From Cheilinus undulatus (Eukaryota > Chordata > Actinopteri > Labriformes > Labridae), in contig NC_054884.1 of NCBI RefSeq assembly GCF_018320785.1, positions 22,135,667-22,199,666 on the forward strand: a stretch of DNA of 64,000 nt, in the 5' to 3' direction. Under the pieces are notes generated by a model. It saw nothing but the letters and a program-made list of their open reading frames with translations. It made no database searches and had not been told where the DNA came from. Positions 11,160 to 23,300 of the stretch are shown here, piece by piece. The position numbers and the translations under genes are program-made. Each line of letters begins with the position of its first letter. Position 1 is the stretch's first letter.

Positions 11160-13675
11160 GACATGCAACTTTTGGGCGTACTGGTGTGACAGGAGGACAA
11201 GGGGATGCAGATCCGGTGCAAAGTGCCGGGAGAGAAAAAGATGGTACAAACCATCTGTACCGTCTGTAATCATGGGGAACACAAGATCTGACCTTAATAA
11301 AATGGAGGAGCTGGCCTTGCTTATCAGGCTGCAGAGGGAGTAGAGATTATGCTGTTCGTACTTAACGAACTGACACAGAACGCACATGTTACTTTGGAAG
11401 GATTCCAACTAGTCTGTCTGAACTGGAACGTCAGGGAGAGTGGTAAGAGGAAAATAGGGGGAATAGCGGTGTTTGTTAACGAGAGATGTGGAGCTGCTGG
11501 CTGTGGGCATGAGGGAGTTTTCCTAAGTCATCGCGATGACTGTTTACATCCTTCCCTTCGGCTGATGCTGCTGCAGCCTGTGAACTCATCCACAGTGTAG
11601 TGTCTCAGCAACAAACTGTGCACCCCCAGGCTCATTCTCATCTCTGGAGACTTTAATCATGCTTCTCTATCTTCCACTCTCCCTACCTTCACCCAATATG
11701 TGGACTTTTACATCAGAGACAATAAAACTTTGGACTTACTGTATGCAAACACTGAAGTTGATACATTTAGCTCATAACCCCTCCCATGCTGGGCTGCTCA
11801 GATCACAACCTGGTTGGACTGCAGCCCATTTACATACCTGTGGTGAAAAAACAACCCCCCAACACCAGGTATGTAAAGAAGTGGTCAAAGATGGCAACTG
11901 AGGCGCTGCAGGACTGCTTCGCCAACACTGACTGGGATGTGCTGTGCAGCCCACATGGAGAGGACACTGACAGCCTGACCCACTGCATCACGGATTATTT
12001 TAATTTCTGTGTTGAGAACACCGTACCCACCAGGAAAGTTCCGTGTTTCTCCTACAACAAACCCTGAGTGATCCCTGAGCTGAAAGCCCTGCTGCTGGAG
12101 ACGAGGAGGGTTTTTACATCTGGGGACAAAGAGGAGCTGAGGAGGGTGCAGAGGAAGCTCAGGAAGAAAATGAGGGAAGGCAAGGCTGAGATGGAGGAGT
12201 AGCTCCTTCTGAACAACATGAGGGGGTCTTGAATGGTCTGAAGAACATCTCAGACCACAGCAAAGGCTGTTGGAGGGGCCCTGAAGCAGAGACAGGGAGT
12301 GAGCAAACAAACTGAATCTGTTCTTAAAAGTGGGGGTATTATGCCTTTTTTCAAGGCTTTACACCATCTCTCTGATACAGACGTAGTAGCTTTACATGGT
12401 TTACAGCTCAAAAAAAACTCCTCATGTTTCTCACACTGGCGTCCTGAAAAGCCCTTATTTTAACCTCTGTCTGAAACACTTCGTTTTCGCTGCTGTCTCT
12501 TTAACTCCCCCCCGCTCCACGGACTTGCTTTCCTCCAATTGGCCGATTTTCCGGAGGCTGGCCGGTGACAGGACTCAATGTTTTGTGTCTGCCCCCTCCG
12601 ATGTGGCTATATTGCTAGGCTAGTACTTGTAAACTTTTAATGAACCGGTCCAAATGAGTAAATTATGGCGAATTTTGACATGTGTTAGACCCAGAGTCTG
12701 ACCCTGATAGTTTGGAGAGAGAGGGGGAAGAAAACCAGCAGCAGAGCAGGACGTATCTGTTTGGTAAGTGTTTAACTACTGTGTTACTAAATGCTAAATG
12801 CTAAAAGGCCTTGTGGGGGCGAGCATTTCCGCTTTGCCGGCAGCACGGATGAACCATGAACCAGTCAGGAGATCCTATTGTGATGACCTCATCAGTTTGC
12901 TCCATTGAAATCTCGTCTCGGGAGAACACTGGGAGAATCTCACAGAGATTTTCAACAAACCGTTTTCATCAGTCCATAACAGCGGATCAAGTGAGGAGTC
13001 AGCTGAGGAAGATGAAGGCTGCAGTTCCTGACGGTATCAGCCCCGACTCCTGAAGGACTGTGCTGAACCGCTCTGCCAGGTTCTTCAGGTCATCTTCAGT
13101 CTGAGCCTGAGTCTGGAGAAGGTCCTGTCACTGTGAAAGACTTCCTGTGTCAGTCCTGACACCATCAGGTGAAATTTGCTCTAAAACTCATAAACATGTG
13201 TGTACATAGATGTATGTGTATATGCTGATGTGCATGTAGATATGTATATATATATATCTACAAGCAAGTACAAGAACACTTGTATATAAACTCCCACAGT
13301 CCCAAAGTTGCTGCAGTCACCTTCCCAGGTTTGTGTTTGTGTTTTTTTTTTTTTTGGTTATTATTTTCAGATGTATAATGTTACCTGGATTTTTAGTCAG
13401 TCTTTCACATCAACACCATACACACTGTGTGCATTCTTATCATAATCTGGTCTTGTCCTTTCACAAGCGAAGGTGTACACGTTAATATGTAAATATTCGG
13501 TTGTTGTTAACTATTATTATTGCAATTTTTTGGTTTTATCGTAATTAAGTGTTGCTTGCACTTGTTTTTTCTTACTTTTGTTAAATATTGCTCATTACTA
13601 TCACTCTCTTGTTGAGCTGCTGTAATAACTAAATTTCCCCCAATGGGGGATCAATAAAAGTTTATCTTATCTTAT
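11160..13675 (+). mobile_element. non-LTR retrotransposon (LINE), degenerate
   Basis: Plus-strand endonuclease and reverse transcriptase remnants over several frames: NELTQNAHVTLEGFQLV, GGIAVFVNER, the endonuclease motif SGDFNHAS, then KKWSKMATEALQDCF and RSQLRKMKAAVPDGISP. The 3' end has an AATTTCCCCCA.TGGGGGATCAATAAA motif and a short TTATC repeat. It splits the 3' flank of copy A: 10820-11010 and 13690 onward are contiguous downstream of copy B. Interrupted by a MITE at 12324-12984. Confidence 0.75.
12324..12984 (-). mobile_element. TTAA-flanked MITE, truncated, inside the LINE
   Basis: Begins TTAAAAGTGGGGGTATTATGCC and is the reverse complement of most of 30392-31182. Right end truncated; LINE coding sequence resumes at about 12985. 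Confidence 0.7.
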
Positions 13676-14172
13676 TTAGGTTTATGATGAAGTAAAAAAG
13701 GAGATCAAAGAGGGTCAAGTAAGTTGAATTAAAACAAGATTTATCATGTTAGTTGAAAGGATTGTCAATGTGAGTGTTGAGAAGGAAAATATTCAGAAAA
13801 ATTTTATTGATAAGCTTGAATTTGAGGTATATTTAATTATATGCGAAAATACCAACAACAAATTCAAGTTTTTTCAGTTCAAAAGAGAGAGAACATCTAA
13901 TGGAAAGTTTTCAGTTCGTTGTGAATAATACAGTAAGTGTGTTTGGAAGGAGCTGGAACTGAGATTGGGCGCAGGTATTGGTTTTCTATTATCATCATTA
14001 GACAACATGCAAGCACCATTGTTTTAGTGAAGTAAAACATAGTTTTCTAATGATGTTTGCAGATAGTGCACAATGAGCAAAGCTCAGTGAGTAAGAAATG
14101 AAGGCCCAAAGGAGTTATGAGGGCTATGAAAGAACTATTAACTCAAAACTGGGCTAGTAGTAAATGCTTGGT

Positions 14173-14178
14173 TTTATT
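14173..14178 (-). terminator. copy A polyadenylation signal
   Basis: AATAAA on the minus strand 63 bp after the stop codon; conserved at 44234-44239 in copy B. Confidence 0.7.
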
Positions 14179-14240
14179 GCTGATGAAATAAACAGATTTT
14201 TTTCAAGGCAATCAAAGCTGAAGTTGTTTCGTATTTCTGT

Positions 14241-14396
14241 TCAGTTCATCTTGCTTCTGATCCAGTCGACAAATTTGTAGACATTGGTGTAGATACCAGG
14301 CTTGTTCTTCCGAGCACAGCCGTGGCCCCAGCTCACCACACCACTGATGTAGTGTGTGCCATCGTGCTTACACATCAAAGGTCCACCCGAGTCACC
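14241..14396 (-). CDS. habp2: copy A exon 13: catalytic Ser and stop
   Basis: 156 bp including TGA. Begins GDSGGPLMC (Ser492, the catalytic Ser), then VVSWGHGC and the C-terminal helix WIRSKMN. Confidence 0.92.
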   Translation of the reverse strand, partial: GDSGGPLMCKHDGTHYISGVVSWGHGCARKNKPGIYTNVYKFVDWIRSKMN

Positions 14397-17300
14397 CTGA
14401 AAAGTTTTTTAAAAGCAAGTCAGTATTTTGCCATTTTCAGCAACGACCCACAAAGGAAAGGAAAAATGCATCCTTTCCTCTTTCCAGTGTGACTGTGAAT
14501 GAATTCCCTTTTATGAGCATACACACCTGGCAGGAGTCGATGCCACCCTGCAGATACCCGGCACAGAACATACTGTCGTCCAGCAAACCATCATAAACTT
14601 GTGTCTGGTTGCATTTACTCTCACTGATCAATAACACTTTAGCTTTCAACAGCTTGGGGCTAAGAACTGTTGGTTGCCAAAACCCTGTTGGTTAACAAAC
14701 ATGTTAAAATCAGTCAGAAGAAGGACAAAATAAAACATAGGCAAATTATTAATCACCAACAGATTTATAATTGGCATCCGATTATGTGGAAATTAGAAGG
14801 AATCTTTTTTTTTTTTTTTTTTTGAAGAGGAGTTGCTAGAATTACTGCAAGCCAGCAAGATGTAGCAGTTTGTCAGGAGGCTTAAAACCCATCTCAGCTC
14901 CACCTCTTTGTCTTTTCAGTACATTGATGTGAAGTTAGTTTAAGACAGAATTTCAGTATTGTGGCAGCCGCTGGTGGCCTTTAAAGCACAGCTTCAGCAG
15001 CAAGATGGCAATCCAAACTTTGGGTCCCAGTTTGTTGGTAGGTCCTAAGACTAGATCAGCTAGGAACCACTGGTTCAGACCACCCTGTTACACAATTTTA
15101 TGGACATACAATGCTCAGTTTATTCTACAAATCATAACCAGTTTTCATTACATTAAAGAGAACTTTAACATAAGAAAATTCATTACCTCTCTCTTTAGTG
15201 TCTCCCCATCCAGACACCACACACTCTGTTTTGGCAGGGAAGACCTGGTCTGGTAGACATGCAGTCCTCACAAAGTCGGATTCTTTAGCACACATGTTGC
15301 CCTCTGTTGTGTTGAGTTTGAGTAGAGCTAAGAGGAAATAAAGAAATACAGAAAATCACCTAGTAGGTCGAAAACAAAGACCAAGAAAACCATTCTCTAC
15401 AAACTGGCCCCAAACTCACAGAACTATATTCCTTTGCTTACACTCTAACAGATTGCTGTAAATTTATGGGGAAATTTCAACGGTAAGATCCTGTTATTTT
15501 TAAACACAGGACAACCCTGTAAAATAACGGTTTAGAACAGAATTTTACTGCTTCAAGGAAAGAAAACAGTAATTTCTTGTGTTTTTACATTGCTTTTTTG
15601 GGAACAAGAAGGTGAGAGCACATGCTTGGAAGAGTGAAGTTAGAAATCACATTGTTATCCAACTCCATCCAAACAATAAACAGGTTAATGCCTTACTGCT
15701 TTGCTAGTTAGAATAGGCAAAAACCATCACTTACTAAGTTTGAGGTCATTTGTAAAATTTGCATTAGCTAGAGTTTGACATACTATCGGGAGATAGGGCT
15801 AATGGTGGAGGTCTGTGCTCTCCGCGTGTTTTTTTAGTTTGACAATTTTGCTAGAAGGAAATGAATTCACAGCAAGTTGTAGTATTTTCCTACAATTCAC
15901 AGTAAAAATCTGTAAATATACTGTGGCGATTCAGGAAGCAGTCGCCTGAGCAGGGACTTATGGGTATTACTTTGTGCAAGGGAATTCACTCTTCTGATGT
16001 TCTTTAATGTTCATGTTTCATTGCGGGGTTGTGATTGTGCATGTTTTGTTTGTTGGTTCATGTTTATTGGGGGGGTGTTCTTTTAAAGTGTCATGCCATG
16101 AGAGAGGGGCTTAATGGTGCAGACTACACTGCCTGTATGTGTTTGTGTTGAAAATACATAATGGCTGTTCATAGTCATTGCATGTGGGCTTGTCAAACTC
16201 ATTCAGCTTGTCTAAGAGCCATTTCTTACAACCGTTTGCCACAATATCTCTTCAGAAAAAGTGTAAATAAACGGTAAAAAACTGCTAATCTTTTCAACAG
16301 TATTTTCCTGTTCAGGTTTAAAATAACAGCTTTTTGCTGTATTCATAAAAAAACAGTAACTAACTGTAAATTTCAGCTACAGCAACATACCGTTGATTTT
16401 ACAGTAACTTCCTGGCAACCCTACTAACAGTTGTTTACCGTTTTTTAACGGGGGAATTTGTAAGAGTGTAATCGGAAAAAAGACACTGCAATAAAAAACA
16501 AAACAAAATAGGATTTGTTTTAGTCCCTTAACGTCAATATTCTATACCTTGTCTACACTGTTCACACAAAACACTAGCAGACACAAACCTCATTTAGCAA
16601 TCTTGTATGTAAGTCTATTTTATATTATTGACTTTTCAGTATCTTCTTTGTTAAAAGATGACCATGTATTCAATGAATGTGACAAACCTATGTCATTGTA
16701 AAGAGCACGCCCAGTATTCCTGTAGTCCTCATGAACAATGGTCTCTATCACTGGGATGAACTGCTCCGATGCCTCATGTTCGTGTATGTTCATTCTTCCT
16801 AACATCACCTGGTAATCAACCTGATCTGAACTGAAATAAAAACATACATACCAGTAAACAGTCAAGTTCAGCTGGAACCTGCTTAAGACAGGGCATACAA
16901 ATCTAGTACGTACATGCAGTGTGCAGCAGTGAGGACCCAGCAGGAAGAGATCAGGGTCCCTCCACAATTATGACTGAACCCAGATGAGGAGCCTTTGGCT
17001 CTTATCTGCAGAGAAACCTGCCAGGGATGATGACCACGGGAAGCCACACTGCCCTTAACAATGGAGCTGAGGAGATTAGGGCTTAATCTGCCACATTGGG
17101 AGAATGGGGAAGGGTCTGGCACTGGCTGGACTGGAGTCGGGGAAGGGGTAGGATCTGAGGAACAGCAGGAAAAACTGAGCACAGTGCATATGTGCTGGAA
17201 ACAATGACATGTACTATGTGTGCATGACTGTGTGATAGTGCGTAAGGGCCCACCTGCAGAGCATTTCTTGACTTTACAATAGTCCCAGTCCAGTTCGCCA

Positions 17301-20300
17301 TCTCTTTTGATATAACACCAAGGTCTGTTATCCCCATCTGGATTCCTGAAATTTAAAATAATAACAAACTTTCTGCTTACAAGACAAAAATATTGTGTAT
17401 TATTTTATAAAAATTAAGTTTATTTTAACAATTGAAGCAAAGAAAAGCCAGAATCTCAATGAACACTTTTTCAACTGAATTCATTTGAACAACTTAATTA
17501 GTCCCTTGAGGGGCAGGTTGGGAGCAGATTGTACATAAAAACAGCGGCAAAGACAGCAACAATATATGTAAGCTTAAATACATAATAAGACCTTAAAAAT
17601 GAATGCTGAAATAACTTGGGCTGACAAATTAGTAAATAAACTTAAAAAAAAAAAAATTACGAATAGTCTATTAAAAGGGACTTGAAGGGTAAAAGACTGT
17701 AAGAGATATAAAAAAAAAATAAAATCCTAAGAAGCATTTCATGATCTGATTGCACATGGAATAAATGATTTTAATTGGCAGTTAGTTTACAAACAGGTAA
17801 ATCATAATGATGTCCTGATGGTAACAGAGAAAATTCACCCAGAAGTACATGATCAGGAGAAGCCAGAATACATTCAGCCTTACGAAGGATCTGCTGGTTA
17901 CAAAAGGATCCCGTTGATATAGAAACACACCCCGCCTCTGGTGGACTTTTCGTAATGAGAGGAGAACAGTCCATACGAATGGGACACACAAAGCCACTGA
18001 TATAAAGATCCTTGTCATGATCCGTGTCTCCCAGCCATGTCTCAGTGAAGGCCAACAGACAAGTCTCTTTAAAATCCCGTTTACACCTGGCGTATGCCTC
18101 CAGCTCATCCATTTTGATGCAGATGGACTAAACTTAGGACAGTGGGAAGCAGAGGGGAGCCTACATCTATCACGAAGGCCATTTTTTTCTTAGCCTTTGC
18201 TGAATGCCTCCTCTTCTCCCTCTCTTCCTTTGGGAACATTTTGAAGATAATCTGTTCTCTGAAGTGTGAAAACAGTTGTAGCAAAGTGATCTAGGGGTGT
18301 GTTTAAGATTGTCACTCACTGCAAGTAGACAAAGAGAGAGAAGTACCTCTCTGCGGTATGTGATCCTGTCGACAGCGACACCATAAAGATGACCCCAGGT
18401 AAATTGGCTTATAAGAGTCCAAATTGCGGCGAAAATCCCAAGATAAACTCACTTCATGATAGCAACAGTACTCAATATGAAATCTGATCATGAAGAACTA
18501 AGCAACGGACAAATTAAAAAGCACAAAGACAGACACACAAGTTGCCCCTGGGTTGTACAGGTACCTGAGTGCCTTTCCCAAAATAAGCCAAAAACAAAGA
18601 AGAAGAAGAAGCTCTAATCTGATTTCATTTGATTTTTGATCATGGGCCATTATTAAAGCTTGAGTATGTAACATTCAATGAGAACCATGTAGAATCAACT
18701 CTATTACCCCTCCCTTTCTCTTCTTCTCCGTGTTTGAGCTCTGTAGCTTTGCCCCTCTTCTCACATACCTCCTTGCAAATGTGCACGTCCACTTAATCAA
18801 ATACTGACGGTGGCAAAGCTCTCGTGGAGTGATTTTGCTCCACTTTTCCACTGAAATCAATGGCCCAATTACAGGTTAGAAAACACTTCTACAATTCTAC
18901 ATAGAACCTAACACTGCTGGTTACTCTGCCATTGTATCGACTTCTCACTGAGCTGAGGTGCAAGCGCACCTACTACAGCAGCCAATAGGAATGCTCCCTC
19001 TGTCCTGAGCCGTGATTGGCTGCAAGTAATAGCCTCCTCATTGGCTGGAGCAATGTCCCTTGCTGGTTTTCCTCAAGTGAGAGTGCAGCACATGGATGCG
19101 TTGCAGAAGTGTGTTATTCTTTTACATGGCTTCAATAACAAGACCCTGACAGGTTGTGTTGTTTTTGTGGGCAAAGAAACTAAGAATAAATTGCTTCCTG
19201 CAGCTTTAATGACCACAGTACAGGGGGTTTTGTTTGTGTGTCGGGGTGTGTGTGTGTGTGTTTGTAAAAGTGTTAGAAGTCAGGACTGGACATGACCTCT
19301 TACCTTTGACATCAAATCTCAAATCAGTTCATCCATGAATGACTGTGGACATGTGCAAAGTGTGAAGAAAATCCCTCAAAGCATTTTTGAGATATTGTGC
19401 TCACAAGCAAGGGATGTCAATGACTCACATGACCTTGCCCTTTCGCCTTAACCCTCCAAAATCCAATCAGTGTACCCTTAAATGTTATCAGATATTTTTG
19501 CAAATACTGAAGAAAATCTCTTAAAGTGCTCTTGGGATATTGCATTCACAAGCACAGGCAAGAAAGTCTAGCTGCTGACTGTTAATCTCTGACAGCCACT
19601 CTCACAGACTGTTCATTTGAGACGCTGTATATCGAAGAATGAAAGTGATATAATTTGCCAGTACAATGTATTTCCAGTTCTAGTGTTTTTTAAGTCAACT
19701 TTACTTATAAACAAAGTCTGGCAGTAACGACCATGAAATGACCACAGACGAAGACACTTTTCATACATAGAATAGAGAAAAAAAAGTTCAGAGGTCAAAT
19801 CCGGGATCAAATTGTGGACGGACAAACATCAGAAGTATTTACATGAACAGTGACTAGCTTTAGCTCCGTGAGCTTCAGCAAAAACTATCATAGCTACGCT
19901 GGCTACATAATTTACATTACTACATAATCCAAAGTAGCAAAGTTATCTTTAGCAAGATCAGCTTTAGGAAATGTAGCTAAAGCTTATGTAGCTACATGGA
20001 CAATATGGATATGTAGTTTACAAAGCTGCTTTGTGAGCTGAGCTTTAGCTACATGAGCTATTTTGGCTACCTACCTATTTTTGCCATTTAGCTCAGTTAT
20101 CTATAGCTACGTTAGCATTAGCAATGTGAGCTTTATCAAGCATAGTTAAAGCTAACTTGGCTACATAGATAACATAGATACGTAGCTACTTTGTGTGCTT
20201 AGCTTTAGCTATGTTAGATTCCTTGCAACATTAGCTTACTACGTTAGCCATGCTTGCTGTGTTAGAATGTTTTCATGGAGGATGAGCTTTTTCCTTGAAG

Positions 20301-23300
20301 CAGACTGTTTACTTGGATTTATTAAAAATATTGTAATGAGGTGTTTCAGGTCAGGTTTTTAGCTTTAAACTTCTGATATCCAAACCATTACCTAAAACCT
20401 AAGTTTAGTCTGATTTTGTTACTCAAGTTCTAGCTTGCATTTCTGTTCTGAGATAAAAGTGTCTTACATGAACGGTCTGTGAGAGTGGCTGTCAGAGATG
20501 AACGGCCTGCAACATTTGAAGAAAATCCCTCAAGATGTTTTTAAATGTCATGTTTAACAAGAAAGAATCAAATTCATAGTTAATAATATATTACTTTACT
20601 GTACCTGCAGTGATTATTGTTTTCCTCTTCAGAAAAGCTTTCGAACATTGTGAAAGGATTCCTGCCATGTGACAGAACAAAGTAGGAGTTCCAGTCCAGA
20701 CAGTCCAGGCCATCATCAGTGGTGCTGACATTACCCTTGTATGACTTCCCTGTCCCTTCATAACAGTCAGTTGGTGCTGGAAGAGAAGATTTTCAGTGAA
20801 CAAAAAATCAGAATATATTTTTAAATACTAAAATGCAACATTTTCAAACTTAGAATCAACTCAAACTAAACTTTAGATTTAAGTGTTTCTGTAGCTGTAA
20901 CTACTGGTTTTACCTGTTTGGCAGAATCTTCCAGTATATCCAGAAGGACAAGCACAGCCAAAATGTCCCTTCTCTGCTATACAGGAGCCTCCGTTCTGAC
21001 AGGGATTGGGTTCACAGGGCGACTCTGGCACTGATATGGACAACAAACAACATACAAAAAAAAACCCAAGTAATTCAAAGGTATGCTTCATCATTGCGGG
21101 GCCGTAGCAAAGGATGCTGGGGCCCATTTAGAATGGGGGCCACCCAAAGATTGTTTTTTTGTCTTCTTAATTTTTTTCACTGCAGAATATTTGCAGACCA
21201 TTAAGGCGGATTGTTTTCAAAGACACCACATTAATATTGTATAGTTGTAGTTGTAATAGTTGTAATCATAATAAATCAAGTTATTTTACAGACATGATTG
21301 CAGTGCTTATAATAACTAAATCAAAGTGGTGGCATCCAAAGGGACTAATGGGCTCATTAAAATTCGTTGGTATATTTTACTATTTTAATGTCTTAATTGT
21401 TTCAAATTTAACAGTTAAGTTTCAATTTCAGATTAAATTATCTAAATATTGAGCAAGTATGTGTCGCAAATCTATGAAACGCCTCTTGCATGAACAGAAA
21501 GCACACTGTCATTTAGTTAAAAAAAAGATCATCTTATATAAAAGTTGGGGTTCAGTATACTTACATGAGCTGCAGTGAGGACCTTGGTATGGAGGATTGC
21601 ACTTGCACTCATAAAAGGGAGGTTTCTTTAAGTTGATGACACAGTCCCCATGGCCACATGTTGCATTCTCACAAGTATTTCTCACTAAATATAAGAAACA
21701 AGTTTAAAGTCATGGTTATTCAAACTAACTCAACTCAGGCCACCTTTGCACAACAATGTTTTCAATTGCAAAGGGCAACCTTTTTGTTGCCATTTTCAAA
21801 TGCTCTGCAGCTGATATCAAAAGTTGTCTAAGTGCAGAACTTTTAAGACAACAAAATTTGCTGTTTTCAGTGATTTTTGTCTGTGCAAATGAGTGATTTG
21901 TGTCCTTAAACATTGTGCATATACAAACATGGACAAAACTGTTGGTACCCTGCTGTTAAAGAAAGAAAAACCTGCAGTGATCACTAAACTGACTTGAAAC
22001 TGACAAAAGTAAAAGTAAATAAAAATGTAAATTAACGACAAATCAGACATTGCTTTTGAATTATGGTTCATCAGCATCATTTAAGCCAAAAAAAAACAAA
22101 AACTAACTAATAACAGTGGCCTAGACAAAATTGAATAAGGTACAATGAAATCTCAAAACTATTAAGGCATTCTGGAGCTAAGTGGGCTGCCCAGTGTCAG
22201 AAAGCTTGGTCTCAGTTGCAGGTCATGGATCCTCCAGCAGGATAATGACCCAAACACACAACTAAAAACAGCCAAGAACAGCTAAGAACAAATCACTGGA
22301 TTATTCTGAAGTGGCTTTCTATGAGCCCTGATCTAAGGAAGGAGCTAAAACATACAGCCTGGAGAAGACAAGCGTAGGTTCTCAGTCATCCAGGTCATGG
22401 TTATCAAACGCTGATCAGGTGGAAGATGGACTGGTTCCATATTCTCTTCTGAAGAAGCCTTTTGGAGAAGAGGCGAAACATCTTCTAGAATTGGGAACCG
22501 AAGCTGATTTGCAACATGAAACATAACTGTTTTAAATCTGACTCTAAAACAGTCAGTGCCTCACCAGCCACAAACCTCACCACACATCAATGCTGTGGAC
22601 GGGTGCAGAGGTCTCACTGAGAGTTACAGAAATCGCTTTATTGCTGATTGGCTAAAAAGGTTGTGCAACAAATTGTTAAGTTAAGGGTACCATCGTTTTA
22701 GTCCAGGCCAGTTTCATTAGTTGTTTTTTTTTTTTTTATGATTCTGTTGAACAACAATTCAAAAGCATTGTCTATTTTCATTAGTTGATTGTCAGTAAAT
22801 TTGTATTTCTTATTACCTTTGTCAGTTTGAAGTAATTTCAGTCACCATTGTGGGTTTGTATTTCTTCAACGAAAGGGTACCAACAATTTTGTCCATGTGT
22901 GTACATGAAGATATGACAAAATGAAACATAGAGATGTGACAGTCCAGTTAGCAATCATGAAGCTAAGTACAGAAATGGTACCTGTCTGGCATTTCTTTCC
23001 AACATAAGGTTCAGGACATGTGCATGTTAAACTCAAATCAGATTCAACTTGACAAGTGCCGCCATTCAAGCAAGGGTTTGGATCACAGACTTCTAAAAAA
23101 GAGAGGAGAGAGGGTTTCAGGAAACAAATTTAAAGGTTACATATGAGAATAATATGCAGTCATCATTGTGTCTTTCAAGGACACTAACTGTCATCATCCA
23201 GGAGGTCCATTAACCAATCACCCAGATCTAACCAGAGGCTGGTAAAAGAGGTGGTGTTGGATTTACTCTCTGTCTCTGAGTCTGTGGAGAACAGAAAAAT

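Noticed and set aside
12856-13053. 66-codon ORF as a gene
   Set aside because: Spans a MITE/LINE junction.
17771-18112. 113-codon ORF as a host gene in intron 7 of copy A
   Set aside because: Sequence is LINE endonuclease ([20 protein letters not shown]) with frameshifts.
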